From Nectonema munidae (taxonomy: Eukaryota; Nematomorpha; Nectonematoida; Nectonematidae): a stretch of 64,000 bases of DNA. The notes below the pieces were generated by a model. That model was given only the letters and a program-made list of their open reading frames with translations. It had not been told where the DNA came from and ran no database searches. Positions within the stretch are counted from its first letter, which is position 1. Each line of letters opens with the position of its first letter. The stretch covers positions 248,001 to 312,000 of the forward strand of contig JAUIRK010000936.1 in assembly GCA_030549495.1 (NCBI GenBank). The letters are read 5' to 3'. Below are positions 1 to 10,599 of the stretch, in pieces. The position numbers were made by a program, and so were the translations under genes.

Positions 1-1090
1 TTTTATATATCTACAATATAAAATTAAATAGCAAATTAAGAATAAAATAGAATCATAAATATTGTAAATTTTTTTTTAATAAAACTGCGCTTGATAAATA
101 AAAATAGTTTCTGATTATAAATTAAATTATCTTTTAAAACGTTAATTTATGATCTTACAAGTTTTTAAGTTATGTTATAATTGATTATAGATGAACAATG
201 ATGTTTTTTAAATATTTTTTGGATTATATGAATTAAAAATATAAAAAGCCATCATTGAATATCAAAAAACTAGTTTTTTTCATAGTTTTTACTAACTAAA
301 CTAATTCAACGCTTATAAAACAGCAAAATGCCAAATAATCAAAACAAATAAGATTATAGAAATTAAAAAACAAACGACTAACCTATTTTATTTAATTAAA
401 AAAAAATATTTCAAAAAAATTGCAAACTTAACGATGAAATGGAGTTGTATCAGTGCTAAAAAGTTTTCAAAACGTTGTTATGTTAAAGGTATATAATATA
501 TAATAATAATTAAATTTTTTGTTTTAAAAATGCGACGTTACTAAATATTACTAATAAATTAAGTTTTTAAAATTATCTAAAAATATATCTAAATTTTTTT
601 TATCTAAATTATAAAATCTCACATCTAAAGGGGTTCAAAAAATATCTAGATTTAGATAAAATATATCTAAATTGCAACCCTGATTGGCAACCCTGTTGTC
701 GATAGAAATGGAGGGTTGTAGTGTGTTGTATGATCGGATGGGCAGGAAAGTATTGTTAAACAATTTTAATTAAAAAAAATAGATAAATTTTTTATAATTC
801 AATATCAAATTTATAATTTTATATTAGTTTTATCCTGAAAAAATTCTTTTTTGTTGTTGTTTTTTTTTTCACAGCTTTTAAAAAGGGAGGGTGTTGGAAG
901 GGGGGGGGAGGGGTTTTATAAATTTAAGATGATAATTAATATTGTTTGTGGGTTTTTTTTTTTTGGGGGGGGGGGGGGGGGGGCCCCACCCCCTCCCTTT
1001 CCATGAGAGGAGGACCCCAACCACACAACATAATTCTTCTATGTATATTTAACTTATTCTTTTAATATTTAAATTTATTTTCATCTGTTT
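1..1090. other. AT-rich non-coding stretch with homopolymer G/C block
   Basis: I see no gene here. From 890 to 1015 there is a purine-rich block ending in a run of more than 20 G followed by CCCC, able to form a hairpin or quadruplex and prone to sequencing error. At about 1087-1123 a short GTGTATTTGGG tandem repeat abuts the truncated retrotransposon. Confidence 0.6.
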
Positions 1091-1109
1091 GGGTGTATTT
1101 GGGTATATT

Positions 1110-1789
1110 TGGGTGTATTTGTGTAAAAAGTCTCACTTCTTATGAAGGTTCTATTCTCTCCCTTGACAAAGTGTTTGTTAAGAAATGCAAGCGCATGGCT
1201 TCAAGGTATAGTCTCTTGACGAGAAAGCAAAAGCTAGGAGAGTCCCTCAACTCTTTTATACAAAGCCTGAACTAGTTATCTCATGATTGCAAGTTTAAGA
1301 ATAAATCTTCAGAGGAGAACAGGCAAGAAGCCCTGTATGTCGCATTGATACATGGACTATCTTATTCATTGATCAGAACACGCATCTTCGAAAAAGAAGA
1401 CGTCTGCCTAAAAGATGATTCTGATATTGCTGTTGGGCTAACCATGGCTGAAGAAGCTGTCCAGTTTCAAAATACTACTTCTTTGAATACCATTGTTCCT
1501 GCAAATGAAGATTTGTCTACTTCTGACAATGATAAATGTGCTTCAGTTCTACGTAAATGTTTTTTCGGTAATTTTCGTTGGCATCCTCGAAATAGATGTC
1601 CAGCTCGTAATGCTACCTGTCACTCCTGCAACAAAAAAAAGCCATTTCGCAAAAGTTTGTAGGTTCAAACTTCAAAGCAAAGAAAAATTCAAGTACAAAT
1701 CTTCTGATCCATCAATCGCGTCGTGTAATTTTAACTCTTCAAACCTGACTTCGGCTGTTGATTCTTTGAAAATTAACCACGTCAACTAA
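1110..1789 (+). pseudogene. Gypsy gag remnant with zinc knuckles
   Basis: The first part carries a capsid-like segment (TRKQKLGESLNSFIQSLN, then a stop, then EENRQEALYVALIHGLS) of the type that packs Gypsy RNA. Around 1545-1670 there is a Cys/His cluster, CFFGNFRWHPRNRCPARNAT then CHSCNKK, like the paired knuckles of K02A2.6-type elements; a frame change splits the second knuckle from its GHFAKVC-like end. The N-terminus is missing. Confidence 0.65.
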
Positions 1790-2061
1790 TTGATACTAGG
1801 TCATCTAACAGTTTTATTCATCCTGATGTTGTTAAAAGGCATAATTTGAAACTCCATCCTTGTTCTTTTTCTGTGGGCTTAGCTTTAACGTCACAAACCG
1901 TGAAAGCATCCGGTTATATTTACGTTGACTTCTATTTAAATGATTCTTTTTATAAAAACATAAAGTTGATTGTTCTTCCTAACCTAATAACGGATGTAGT
2001 TTTAGGGCACGATTTTCAATCATTTCATTCTAAAGTCATCTTCAGCTTCAATGGTGATTGA
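1783..2061 (+). pseudogene. Gypsy aspartic protease remnant
   Basis: The frame reads through an IDTRSSNSFIHPDVV segment, where the catalytic D-T/S-G is altered to D-T-R-S. It continues to LPNLITDVVLGHDF, the usual hydrophobic-Gly end of retropepsins. A stop follows at 2059. The altered active site suggests an inactive enzyme. Confidence 0.55.
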
Positions 2062-2179
2062 CCAGCGCTAGAAGTTTGTGCACTAAGCGTTTTTAATGGG
2101 AGTCTGCCTTCTCTTTTCAATAAATTGTCCCCTGATTGGTTGACCTATTTCAACCAAATCTCGTAGGTATAGCAGAAAT

Positions 2180-3370
2180 GACGCTGATTTTATCAAGAGC
2201 AAAATTAAAAGAATGTTGGCTGAACATATAAAAGAACCATCACATAGTCCTTGGAGAGCTCAGGTTCTTGTAAAATCGGAAAAAAACATATCGTAGTGGA
2301 CTATTCTGCCACTATAAATAGGTTTACTCTGCTAGACAGCTATACTTTACCTAATATTAACGATTTAATACACTCTATCTCCAAATTCAGAGTATTCAGC
2401 ACTATTGATTTACATTCGGCTTACCACCAAATCCCCATTAAAAAGGAAGAAATACTCTACACCGCTTTCCAGGCTAATAATGCTCTTTATCAATTCAAAC
2501 GTATTCCTTTCGGCTTGACAAAGGGTGTTGCATGTTTTTAAACAATTATAGATAATATTTTAAAAGAAGAACATCTGGAAGACACTTTTGCGTACTTAGA
2601 CAATATAACAGTTTGCGGAATCGATCAAAAGCAGCACGATAGAAACTTGAATAGACTTTTTGAAGTCGCCTCAAAATTTAATCTTACTTTTAACAAGTCT
2701 AAATGTGTATCTAATACTCGTACTTTGAGATTCCTCGGCAGCCTCATAAAAATCGGAGAAATAAGACCTGATCCAGCGCGACTTCATCCTCTTAAAGACT
2801 TGAAGATTCCTAAGACATCTAAAGAAGTGGAACAGGTAAAAGGATTATTTAGTTGTTACTCAAAGTGGGTTCCCAAGTTTTCTGATTTGATTGCCCCACT
2901 CTGCTCATCAAGCATCCCTTTAGACGATTTGGCTATTTTAGTTTTTAAGGAAATTAAAGAAAAGATACTCCAATCAATTACATGGGCTATAGATGAATGT
3001 AAGATTTTTGAAGTCGAGACTGACGCAAGCGATAAAGCCATCTCTGCTCTTCTTCATCAAGAAGGTCGTCCAGTTGCTTTCTTCTCCAAAACATTAACAA
3101 ACTGAAAGAAATTATCCAATCATAGAAAAAGAAGATCTCGCCATCATAGAAATTTGAAACACTGGAGGCATTTTCTTGTGGGAAAGTTCTTTGTTCTACG
3201 CATGGATCAAAAGTCTATTTCTTTTATGCCATATCAAAGACAGCAACAAAATCAAAACTAGAAGATAATGAGATGGAGGTTAGAACTCTCTCATAACTTT
3301 TTTGAGATACAGCATAAGCCTGGTAAGCTTAATACTATTGCAGACGCTTTTTTGCGATTAAGTTTTCTTA
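2180..3370 (+). pseudogene. Gypsy reverse transcriptase / RNase H remnant
   Basis: The motifs in order are FSTIDLHSAYHQIPI with the first catalytic Asp, RIPFGLTKGVACF followed by a TAA stop at 2539, AYLDNITVCG in place of the YxDD box, FLGSLIKIGEIRPDP, and an RNase H start ETDASDKAISALLHQEGRP. A frame change near 3105 leads to a further RNase H stretch at 3268-3370 ending HKPGKLNTIADAF. The Y-L-D-N box lacks the second Asp; some Gypsy lineages carry this variant, so it may not be a decay mutation. Confidence 0.8.
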
Positions 3371-4085
3371 AATTAGGTTTTGCTTCAACGATGAACCTTC
3401 ATGACCTACATTCTAGATTGGCACACCCCGGCGTAAATTGTTTATTAGCTTTTGTAAGAAATAGAAACTTACCTTTTTCTGTTGAAGAAGTAAGAAAAGT
3501 TTGTAATGAGTGTTCTACTTGTAGACTTGTCAAACCAAACTTTGTTAAAATAAACGAAAAAGTAATTAAAATAACTCAACCGTGGAAACGTTTAAACTTG
3601 GATTTTAAAGGACCTCTACCCAGCGTTACAAGTAATAAATATATTTTAGTAATTATAGATGAATTAACTCGTTTTCCATTCGCACTTCCTACACTGATAC
3701 TTCATCTTCAACTTTGATATCACTTTTAACTTCACTATTTTCTCTTTTTGCTCTACCTAAATTCATTCATTCGGATAGGGGCAGTCGTTTTATGAGTTAT
3801 GAATTTCGCAATTATTTGAAAAGCCAAAACATTGTTCCCAGTAGAACAACTCCTTACAATCCAACTGGAAATGGGAAAGCAGGACAATTTGTTGGCACTA
3901 TTTGGAAATCTGTTCTTCTAACTCTCAAGTCCAAAAACCAAGAAGTTTGTAATTGGGAAAATGCTTTGCAAGACGCCTTAAATGCTTTAAAGACATTAAT
4001 CTCAACTTCTACCAATGCCTCAACTCATGAATTGATGATCAATTTCCAGCGAAAGACTTCTACAGGCACTTCTATGCCCCAATGA
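3370..4085 (+). pseudogene. Gypsy integrase remnant
   Basis: The HHCC zinc finger is visible as HSRLAHPG and CNECSTC. The catalytic core starts LNLDFKGPLP with the first Asp, and continues in another frame from 3714 with FIHSDRGSRFMS holding the second Asp. The position of the catalytic Glu reads GNGKAGQFV, where relatives have GNGQVERF, so the Glu is missing. The frame break lies near 3715. Confidence 0.75.
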
Positions 4086-4088
4086 CAC

Positions 4089-4505
4089 TTGTCTCCTGGG
4101 AAAGCATTGCTAAAAAGGTTATCCTCCGATAAATACGCTAATAATAATAATTTATTGGAAGTAGAAGTCTTGGATGCGAACCACCTCTACGCACACGTCA
4201 AATATCCTAATGGCAAGGATGATACCGTCTCAATAAAGCATATAGCTCCTGCTCCGTTAAACCGCTCTGTTGGCTCTAACAATTCATCTCCTTCAACTAC
4301 TCCTGGTACTGACTACTTGGATAAGAACCCTCAAGACATACAAGTCGCTTACGATTCACCTCTATCACCATATGATGAGGCAACTTCTCTGGAATGCTCC
4401 GTTCCTCACCCTGAAACACAAGATAAGAATATTACTGAAGATAATCCTATACTAAGAAGGTCTTCAAGAATCAGGAAAGCTGTCAACAGATACACTCCCC
4501 CATAA
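4089..4505 (+). pseudogene. Gypsy integrase C-terminal tail
   Basis: This open stretch follows four bases after the integrase core stop. It carries a basic, proline-poor end (RRSSRIRKAVNRYTPP) typical of the tail of Gypsy polyproteins before the 3' LTR. It has no ATG of its own that makes sense and is a continuation of pol. Confidence 0.5.
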
Positions 4506-4526
4506 TGGTTTTGAAAGTTGCAAGAA

Positions 4527-4719
4527 TGTTATATATTTTAATTGTCACCTTAATGTACTAAATGTGTTACTTAATTAATGCTTATTCTCTGCTATTATTT
4601 CGCTCAATTATCACTCACAGCACATTCAATTATACACACACACACACACATACATATATGTGCTGCTTCAATACAATAACAATACGTTGTTAAATAAAAT
4701 TGGTTTTTATTTTACCACA
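4527..4719 (+). repeat. Probable 3' LTR of the Gypsy element
   Basis: The segment starts TGTTATATATTTTAATTG just after the pol stop and ends TTTTACCACA, giving the TG...CA ends of an LTR about 193 bases long. It includes an AATAAA and a CA microsatellite at about 4634-4652. No second copy is present in the window, so the boundaries are inferred. Confidence 0.4.
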
Positions 4720-4739
4720 ATTTATTTTATATTAAAACC

Positions 4740-5790
4740 TCCATTATGATTTCATTTCTAAACTCCGTTTTAGCAAATAGGATCTGAAAATGTTTAAAAG
4801 TTAATATCAAATTTGGGCCCAAAATATATGTTATTTTATAATTAAAGGAGCATATTTATTTAGTTTTGCTTCTTATTTTTGCAGTTAAGGTGTAAGAATG
4901 AGACAGTTTAGATTTTGAAGGTTTTAGTGAACATTTCCAAGAACTTTTGTGTCTTCGGATGCAAAGCTTACTCCACACGATCTACAAAAAAGTTAGTTAT
5001 ATGTTACCTATGAATTGAGGTATCAACGTTTCTTAAACATCACAAAATGGTAACTATGAATTAGTTATGAAATTATTTACCATATACCGAAAACAACTAC
5101 AGCATATTGCCACTCTAGACTGATTTTTCAATTACTTTGTTCATTAGTAAGTAATGAATGAAACTACAAATAGAAATACAAAGTTAGTCGTTTTAGGCTG
5201 GAAAAATTACATTCTCTCGAACTTACAAAATCAAATTTATTTGAATTATTTTCCAATTATTACATAGATCAATTATATACTCCTTTCCATATACCTGTTT
5301 ATCTCCAAAGACGAAAATTTACTCCTGGATAAGAAGCACTGTATATAAAAGACACACTCACTTCTGTATACACAAAAAATTAATATTTTCTCTGTGTTTG
5401 AAAGATTCTGCTCTGCTTCTCCGAACTTTTTAGCTCGAATTACATTGAATTTCTACATGTTGCTTGCATTCTCTTTAAATCCATTCTTCATTGTTGATCT
5501 AGTGTAATCTATGTTATTCGGCGATGCCTTTCTTCGCTTAAAATTATTTTGGCCCTTTTAACTTTTATGTTAGTGTCGTATATAACACAATGTATTTTTA
5601 GGTACAAAATAAGTTGTCTTTCTTAGTGCTAAATGATATTACATGATTGGCGTAACATTAAAATGTTAAGTGTATTGACATCACCATATAATATTTCCAA
5701 TATAAAAAAAATATATATATATCATGTCACATTCTAAATTTATTCAAGGTTACTCATTTAAATTGTATTGCACTAACTACGCCTTAACCC
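4740..5790. other. AT-rich stretch with no recognised feature
   Basis: No reading frame, RNA gene or element could be supported. Near 5785 a TTAACCCTATTAGTGCTGGG motif followed by G and C runs resembles the end of a piggyBac-like or related MITE next to the satellite array. Confidence 0.5.
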
Positions 5791-5920
5791 TATTAGTGCT
5801 GGGCAAAATTTGTTCGCTCAAGTGCTGGGGGGGCGTAAAGTGCCCCCCCCCCCCCTATTTTTCTGAGATATTAATAAATTTTTATAACTATTTTTAATTG
5901 TACATATATATTTCAACTAT

Positions 5921-6900
5921 ACTGAATTCAGTGGTAATGTCCATTTTTTATTAAAATCAATCAAATCTGTCAAAAATTAGATTTATATTTGACAGCTCAT
6001 CTCAAAAAGGAACTTTTTATTTAAATAATTATATAAAGTTTTTACGCATGTATACCCATTTTCAAATATGCTGAATTCAGTGGTAATATTCATTTTTTAT
6101 GAAAATCAATCAAACCTGTCAAAAAATTGATCTAAATGTGACAGCTCATCTCAAAAAGGAACTTTTTATCTAAATAAGTATAAAGTTTTTTACACATGTA
6201 TACCTATTTTCAAATATGCTGAATTCAGTGGTGATATTCATTTTTTATGAAAATCATTCAAACCTGTCAAAAAAGTGATATACATATAACAGCTCATCTC
6301 AAAAAAGAAACTTTTTATCTAAATAATTATATGTTTTTTACACATATACACCCATTTTCAAGCATGCTGAATTCAGTGGTGATATCCATTTTTTTTTTAT
6401 AAAAATAAATTAAAGTTATCAAAGCATTGATTTATATATGACAGCTCATCTTAAAAAGAAACTTTTTATCTAAGTAATAATATAAAGTTTTTTACACATA
6501 TATACCCATTTTTAAGCATGCGTAATTCAGTGGTGATATTCATTTTTTTTATAAAAATCAATCAAAACTGTCAAAAAATTGATTTATCCCAAAAAGAAAG
6601 GATCAGGCACGGTTTTTTGAATTAGAGAATTACGTTTAATAGAAAGTATAGGGAGGTGATGAAGTTTACCGTGTATGGCATTTTACACACATATACCCAT
6701 TTTCAAGTAGGCTGTGTTTACTGGTTATATTCCTTTTTTTTTTATAAATATTAGTCAAACCTGACAAAATAATTTAAATATAACAGCCCATGTCAAAATT
6801 AAAATTTTTATTCTTTTAAAGTTTTTTATACATTTCAAGTATGCAGAATTTAATGGTGATGTTCATTTTTTATGAAATCAATAAAACCTGTCAAAAAATC
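5921..6900 (+). repeat. Tandem satellite array, unit about 150 bp
   Basis: The landmark GAATTCAGTGGT recurs at 5923, 6073, 6221 and 6369, then degenerates at about 6523, 6714 and 6846. Spacings are 150, 148, 148, 154, about 191 and about 132. Each unit also carries AATCAATCAAACCTGTCAAAAA, GACAGCTCATCTCAAAAAG and a TACCCATTTTCAAG segment. The enlarged sixth spacing reflects unrelated sequence around 6595-6680. Units are similar but not identical, so the array is old or slowly homogenised. Confidence 0.9.
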
Positions 6901-6929
6901 GATTAAACCTGTAAATCAATGTCAAATAT

Positions 6930-7960
6930 ATAAACATAAAAATAACTCCATCTTTTTGGCTACAAATTCGTTATCGGCTCGTAGTCTCTACGTCATATTT
7001 AGATCTAAACTTCATATTATAATTTACAGTATGTAATTTTGGTATTCATTCTATGATGATCCTTTCTTGTTAGCTCTTTTTTCATTAGAAATTTATATTC
7101 TTCAATGTGTGTTCGAAAATTTTTTATAAGGATAAAATTACTTTTTTCCTCTCTCAAAGCATTCTGATTAAAGAATCTTCTTGATGATCTTAGACTTTTT
7201 TTATCAGTATCGTGTATTTTATTATCAGGCCTGAATATTTGTCAACCAATCTTATTTCAAAGGATTTTTTCTGATGAATCATTCGTGATGTTGATTGTTC
7301 AATTACAAAAAGTTGTCAACGTTCTTCATCTAAAAAATTATCTCTTTGACACAAAAGGAAAAAGATGGGCAAATTCAATTTAAATTAAAAATATCTTGAT
7401 AGTGACTAAATTCTCACATATTGGCATCTGTGCCATTTTTGATAAATCTGACCTATTCTAAATTTTCAGATTTCCTACCCATCTTAGCTAAATGTTAACT
7501 GTAATCCTAGATGATAAGCTATAGATTTAAATATTTTTCATTTGTAAAAGAGGAACTTCTTTTTCACAATCAAAATCTTTTTTGAAGCATCTAATATTAT
7601 ATAATTAAACCACTTCCTAGTTCATTAGAACATTGTAGATCTTCCATTTAGTCAAGATACATTTTTTTTTTAATTATTTGTTTTGATCACATGTTCTCTT
7701 TTCAATTAGTTTTTAACTTGGTTCCTTCTCTCATACAAATTTCAAAAGATTTTATAATACGTTTTATTTCTTTTAATGAATATTTTATACTCAAGATGAT
7801 TGTAGAAAGTATTATAAGCCAAAATATACAAAAAAAAGTCTATTTTTACTATATACCTAATATGCACCATTTTTTGAAATTTTTTTACAGAACTGATTTT
7901 CAGGCATACATTATTAATTCAATTGCCACTTCGAGATATTTTTTAACCGTATTATCCAAA
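6930..7960. other. AT-rich stretch between two tandem arrays
   Basis: I see no gene. A 103-codon open frame at 7691-8002 is Phe/Ile-rich, has no family match and looks like a chance product of base composition. Confidence 0.5.
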
Positions 7961-8323
7961 ATCCAGTACAGAAATAAAATAAGCATAGTCGATTTGGTAT
8001 AAAACAGATATTTTATTTTTTTGAAAATATTTTTGAAGACAGTATCTAGAAGAAAACCGCAAATCTGATTCAAGATTCCAGATACAGTAGAATCTCGCTA
8101 CTATGCCCCCTCGGTACTATGCCACTCTCGCTACTATGCCACTTTCACTCGGTCCGGACAAAATTCAGTAGAAAATAAACTTACTATGCCACCACCTAAT
8201 TTCGCTATTATGCCACTATTTATTTGTGTGTTGCGTTTTTTAATTATATTTCTCAACTTTTTTTACAAAATTAATGAATATATTTTTTTAGATTTATTGT
8301 TTTTATTTGCGTAAAAAATTAAC

Positions 8324-9274
8324 ATGTCAGATATAAAACGCAAGCGAACCGATTTCACTCTAAAGCAGAAAAAAGAAATTATTGATGCCGAAAAAAATGA
8401 GCCTAATCAGTCCAAGCTGGCCAGAGAAATAAGCAAGAAATGGGGTATTGAAGTGAAGAGAACTACGGTAAAAAGCATTCTCAGCAAAAAGGATGCAATC
8501 GAGGCTGCAATCAAAACTGGATTTTCATCGAAACGCGTTAAGTTGACGCAGGCTCACGATCCAAATCTCGATGAAGGGGTGCTCATGTGGCTGAAGCAAG
8601 CGAGAGGACACAATCTGCCTGTCAGTGGAAGTCTGGTCAAAGAAAAGGCAATGAAACTGGCCGAGATAATGCACATTCCGGGATTCATGGCAAGCGACGG
8701 TTGGCTGGACAATTTCAAAAAGCGTCACGGCATTACTTTTAAAACAATACAAGGAGAAGCAGGAGCGGTAAATTTGCAATCTCTTTTTGAGTGGCAACAA
8801 CAGGTTCTCCGACCTTTGCTTGCACAATTTTCTGCAGAAGACGTCTTCAATCTAGACGAAACTGGACTCTTCTGGCAGCTGCTACCAAACAAGACCATGG
8901 CTTTCAGAGGAGAGCGGTGCACTGGAGGTAAAAAAAGTAAGCAAAGAATCACTCTTCTGGTTGGAGCAAACATGAGCGGCAACGAAAAGCTTCCTCTTCT
9001 GGTGATTGGCAATTCAAAGAAACCGCGTGCCTTCAAAAACAAAAAAATTCCGGTGACATACAAGGCAAATTCGAAAGCGTGGATGACGGCGGAGCTCTTC
9101 GAAGAAACATTGCGTGAGTGGAACGAGCGACTCGTCAAGCAGGGACGCAAAGTGCTGCTTTGTCTCGATAACTTCTGTGGCCACCCATCTGATCTCCAGT
9201 TCGACAATATAAAGCTGCTATTTTTCCTCCTAACACAACATCAATCTCGCAACCAATGGATCAGGGGGTTATAG
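8324..9274 (+). pseudogene. Tigger transposase, N-terminal and DDE part
   Basis: The start codon follows a short AT-rich leader. Residues 1-60 form a psq-like helix-turn-helix (QKKEIIDAEKNEPNQSKLA). Residues 82-140 form the CENP-B-type second helix-turn-helix (LKQARGHNLPVSGSLVKEKA, then ASDGWLDNFKKRHGI). The DDE core begins with VFNLDETGLFW (Asp 178) and continues to LLCLDNFCGH (Asp 282). A one-base shift in a T run at about 9221-9225 then diverts the frame; the other frame immediately continues the expected PPNTT...QPMDQG sequence. Confidence 0.9.
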
Positions 9275-9879
9275 AGAGTCTCAAACGCCACTACAAGAAA
9301 CTTTTGCTCTCTCGCAGGCTTGAAGCCATAGACGAGGAAAGAGAGTTTAAGTTCACGTTGCTTGATGCTCTACACGTTGCCCGGTATGCTTGGGAGCAGG
9401 TTAACAAATCGGTCATCAAAAACTGTTTTGTAAAAGCTAAGTTTGTGGAAGAAGAAATTGATCAGATTGAGCCAAAAGATGAAGAGTTGCTCGAGATTTG
9501 GAATGCTTTGCCTACTGAGGAAAAGATGCACAATAACGAGGAGATTGAGCTAACTGACTTTCTCAATGCTGACGAGCGTCTCGCAACTAGTGGCTCTCTT
9601 CTGCTAGAGGAGATTGCTGAGGAAGTGCTGAAAAGCAAGGAACAAATTGAAAGCGAAGACGACAAGGAAACTATCGAAGAGGAAGTGGTTCAATTCCAAG
9701 AAGACCAAAGAGCGTGGAGCACTGTTCGAAAATTTATGCAGCATTGTAGCGTAAAGCTCAAAGTGATGCAAGCGCGCGATTGTTTAGATCAAGAAATGCT
9801 TGAGATCCGCCATATGAAAATGCGTCAGACAACCTTTTTTGAGAGCTTTGGAATAGGACAAAAATATATAAAAAAATAA
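9222..9879 (+). pseudogene. Tigger transposase, C-terminal part in shifted frame
   Basis: From the T run the frame reads PPNTTSISQPMDQGVIESL; the Asp of MDQG is the third catalytic residue, about 30 residues after Asp 282. It then continues through KRHYKKLLLSRRLE and an acidic, helical tail to a stop at 9877-9879. The tail is intact. Only the single frame break separates this copy from a full transposase of about 520 residues, which suggests recent activity. Confidence 0.9.
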
Positions 9880-10599
9880 AACTGTTTTTTAATAAATGTG
9901 ATTTTATTTGAAAAAATAAGGCTATTTTTACAAAACCCTCGCTACTATGCCACTCTCGCTACTATGCCACTTTTGATCGGCCCCGAAGGGTGGCATAATA
10001 GCGAGATTTTACTGTATTTTAAAACCATAAATGCCAAACCTGAGTCCAAAAATGAAACCAGCATCTTCCATATGGCATAAAAACAGATATTTTATTTAAA
10101 TTTCAAAATATTTCTGTAGACATTAGACGTAAATCGAAAATTTGATTGACACTTTCAGACATTTAAAACCTCTAATTGCAAAAAATGATTTCAGAAATAA
10201 AAATTATCATGGTCGAATTAAAAACATATATTTCATGTAAAATTAGAGAGAATATTTTGGGATATCGTTTGTTTTTCAGACATAAACCGCAAATTTGATT
10301 GACACTTGCAGTAAAATCTCTGAATGCGAAAACTGTGTTCAGAAATGAAATCATCATGATCTATTTGCTATAAAAACAAATTTTAGAACTAAAGGCAAAT
10401 TTAATTGATACGTATATGTATTTTCAAATTCAAACTGCAAAAATTGAGTCCATAAATGAAACTAGCATGGTTGATTTGGTATAAAAACATATATTTAATT
10501 GTAAAATTTGAATGAATTTTTTTGGGAACAATTTTTAGAAGTAAACCGCAAATTTACTTATAAAGTAAAATAAATACCCTACTTATAAAGAACAATATT

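Larger units (their letters stand above)
1110..4719 (+). mobile_element. Ty3/Gypsy LTR retrotransposon, 5'-truncated and broken
   Basis: Gag, protease, reverse transcriptase, RNase H and integrase fragments follow one another on the plus strand in Ty3/Gypsy order. They are interrupted by stops at about 1273, 1660, 2059 and 2539 and by frame changes near 1650, 2250, 3105 and 3715. The 5' end of gag and the 5' LTR are missing. A likely 3' LTR closes the element. The copy cannot encode a working polyprotein. Confidence 0.85.
8085..10014 (+). mobile_element. Tigger/pogo-type DNA transposon, nearly intact
   Basis: The ends are inverted repeats of about 23 bases, CAGTAGAATCTCGCTACTAT on the left and the complement of CAGTAAAATCTCGCTATTAT on the right. 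They are flanked by TA at 8083-8084 and 10015-10016, the target duplication of the Tc1/mariner/pogo group. Subterminal CTCGCTACTATGCCA motifs repeat two to three times at both ends. One transposase gene fills the interior, broken by a single frame change. Its codon use is far less AT-rich than the surroundings. Confidence 0.93.
7985..10560 (+). repeat. Degenerate tandem array, unit about 145 bp, split by a Tigger insertion
   Basis: A landmark of the form GATTTGGTATAAAAACAGATATTT recurs near 7991, 10067, 10211, 10358 and 10470. Each is followed by TTTT..AAATAT.TTT, AAACCGCAAATTTGATTGACAC and TTCAGAAATGAAA..ATCATGG. When the 1,930-bp transposon is subtracted, the first spacing is about 146, like the next two. 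The last unit is shortened. Confidence 0.75.

Noticed and set aside
5921-6900. Regularly spaced repeats considered as a CRISPR array
   Set aside because: Units are about 150 bp and similar throughout, with no short-repeat/unique-spacer pattern, and the DNA is eukaryotic.
7691-8002. 103-codon open frame
   Set aside because: Phe/Ile-rich translation, no motif, within AT-rich sequence beside a tandem array.
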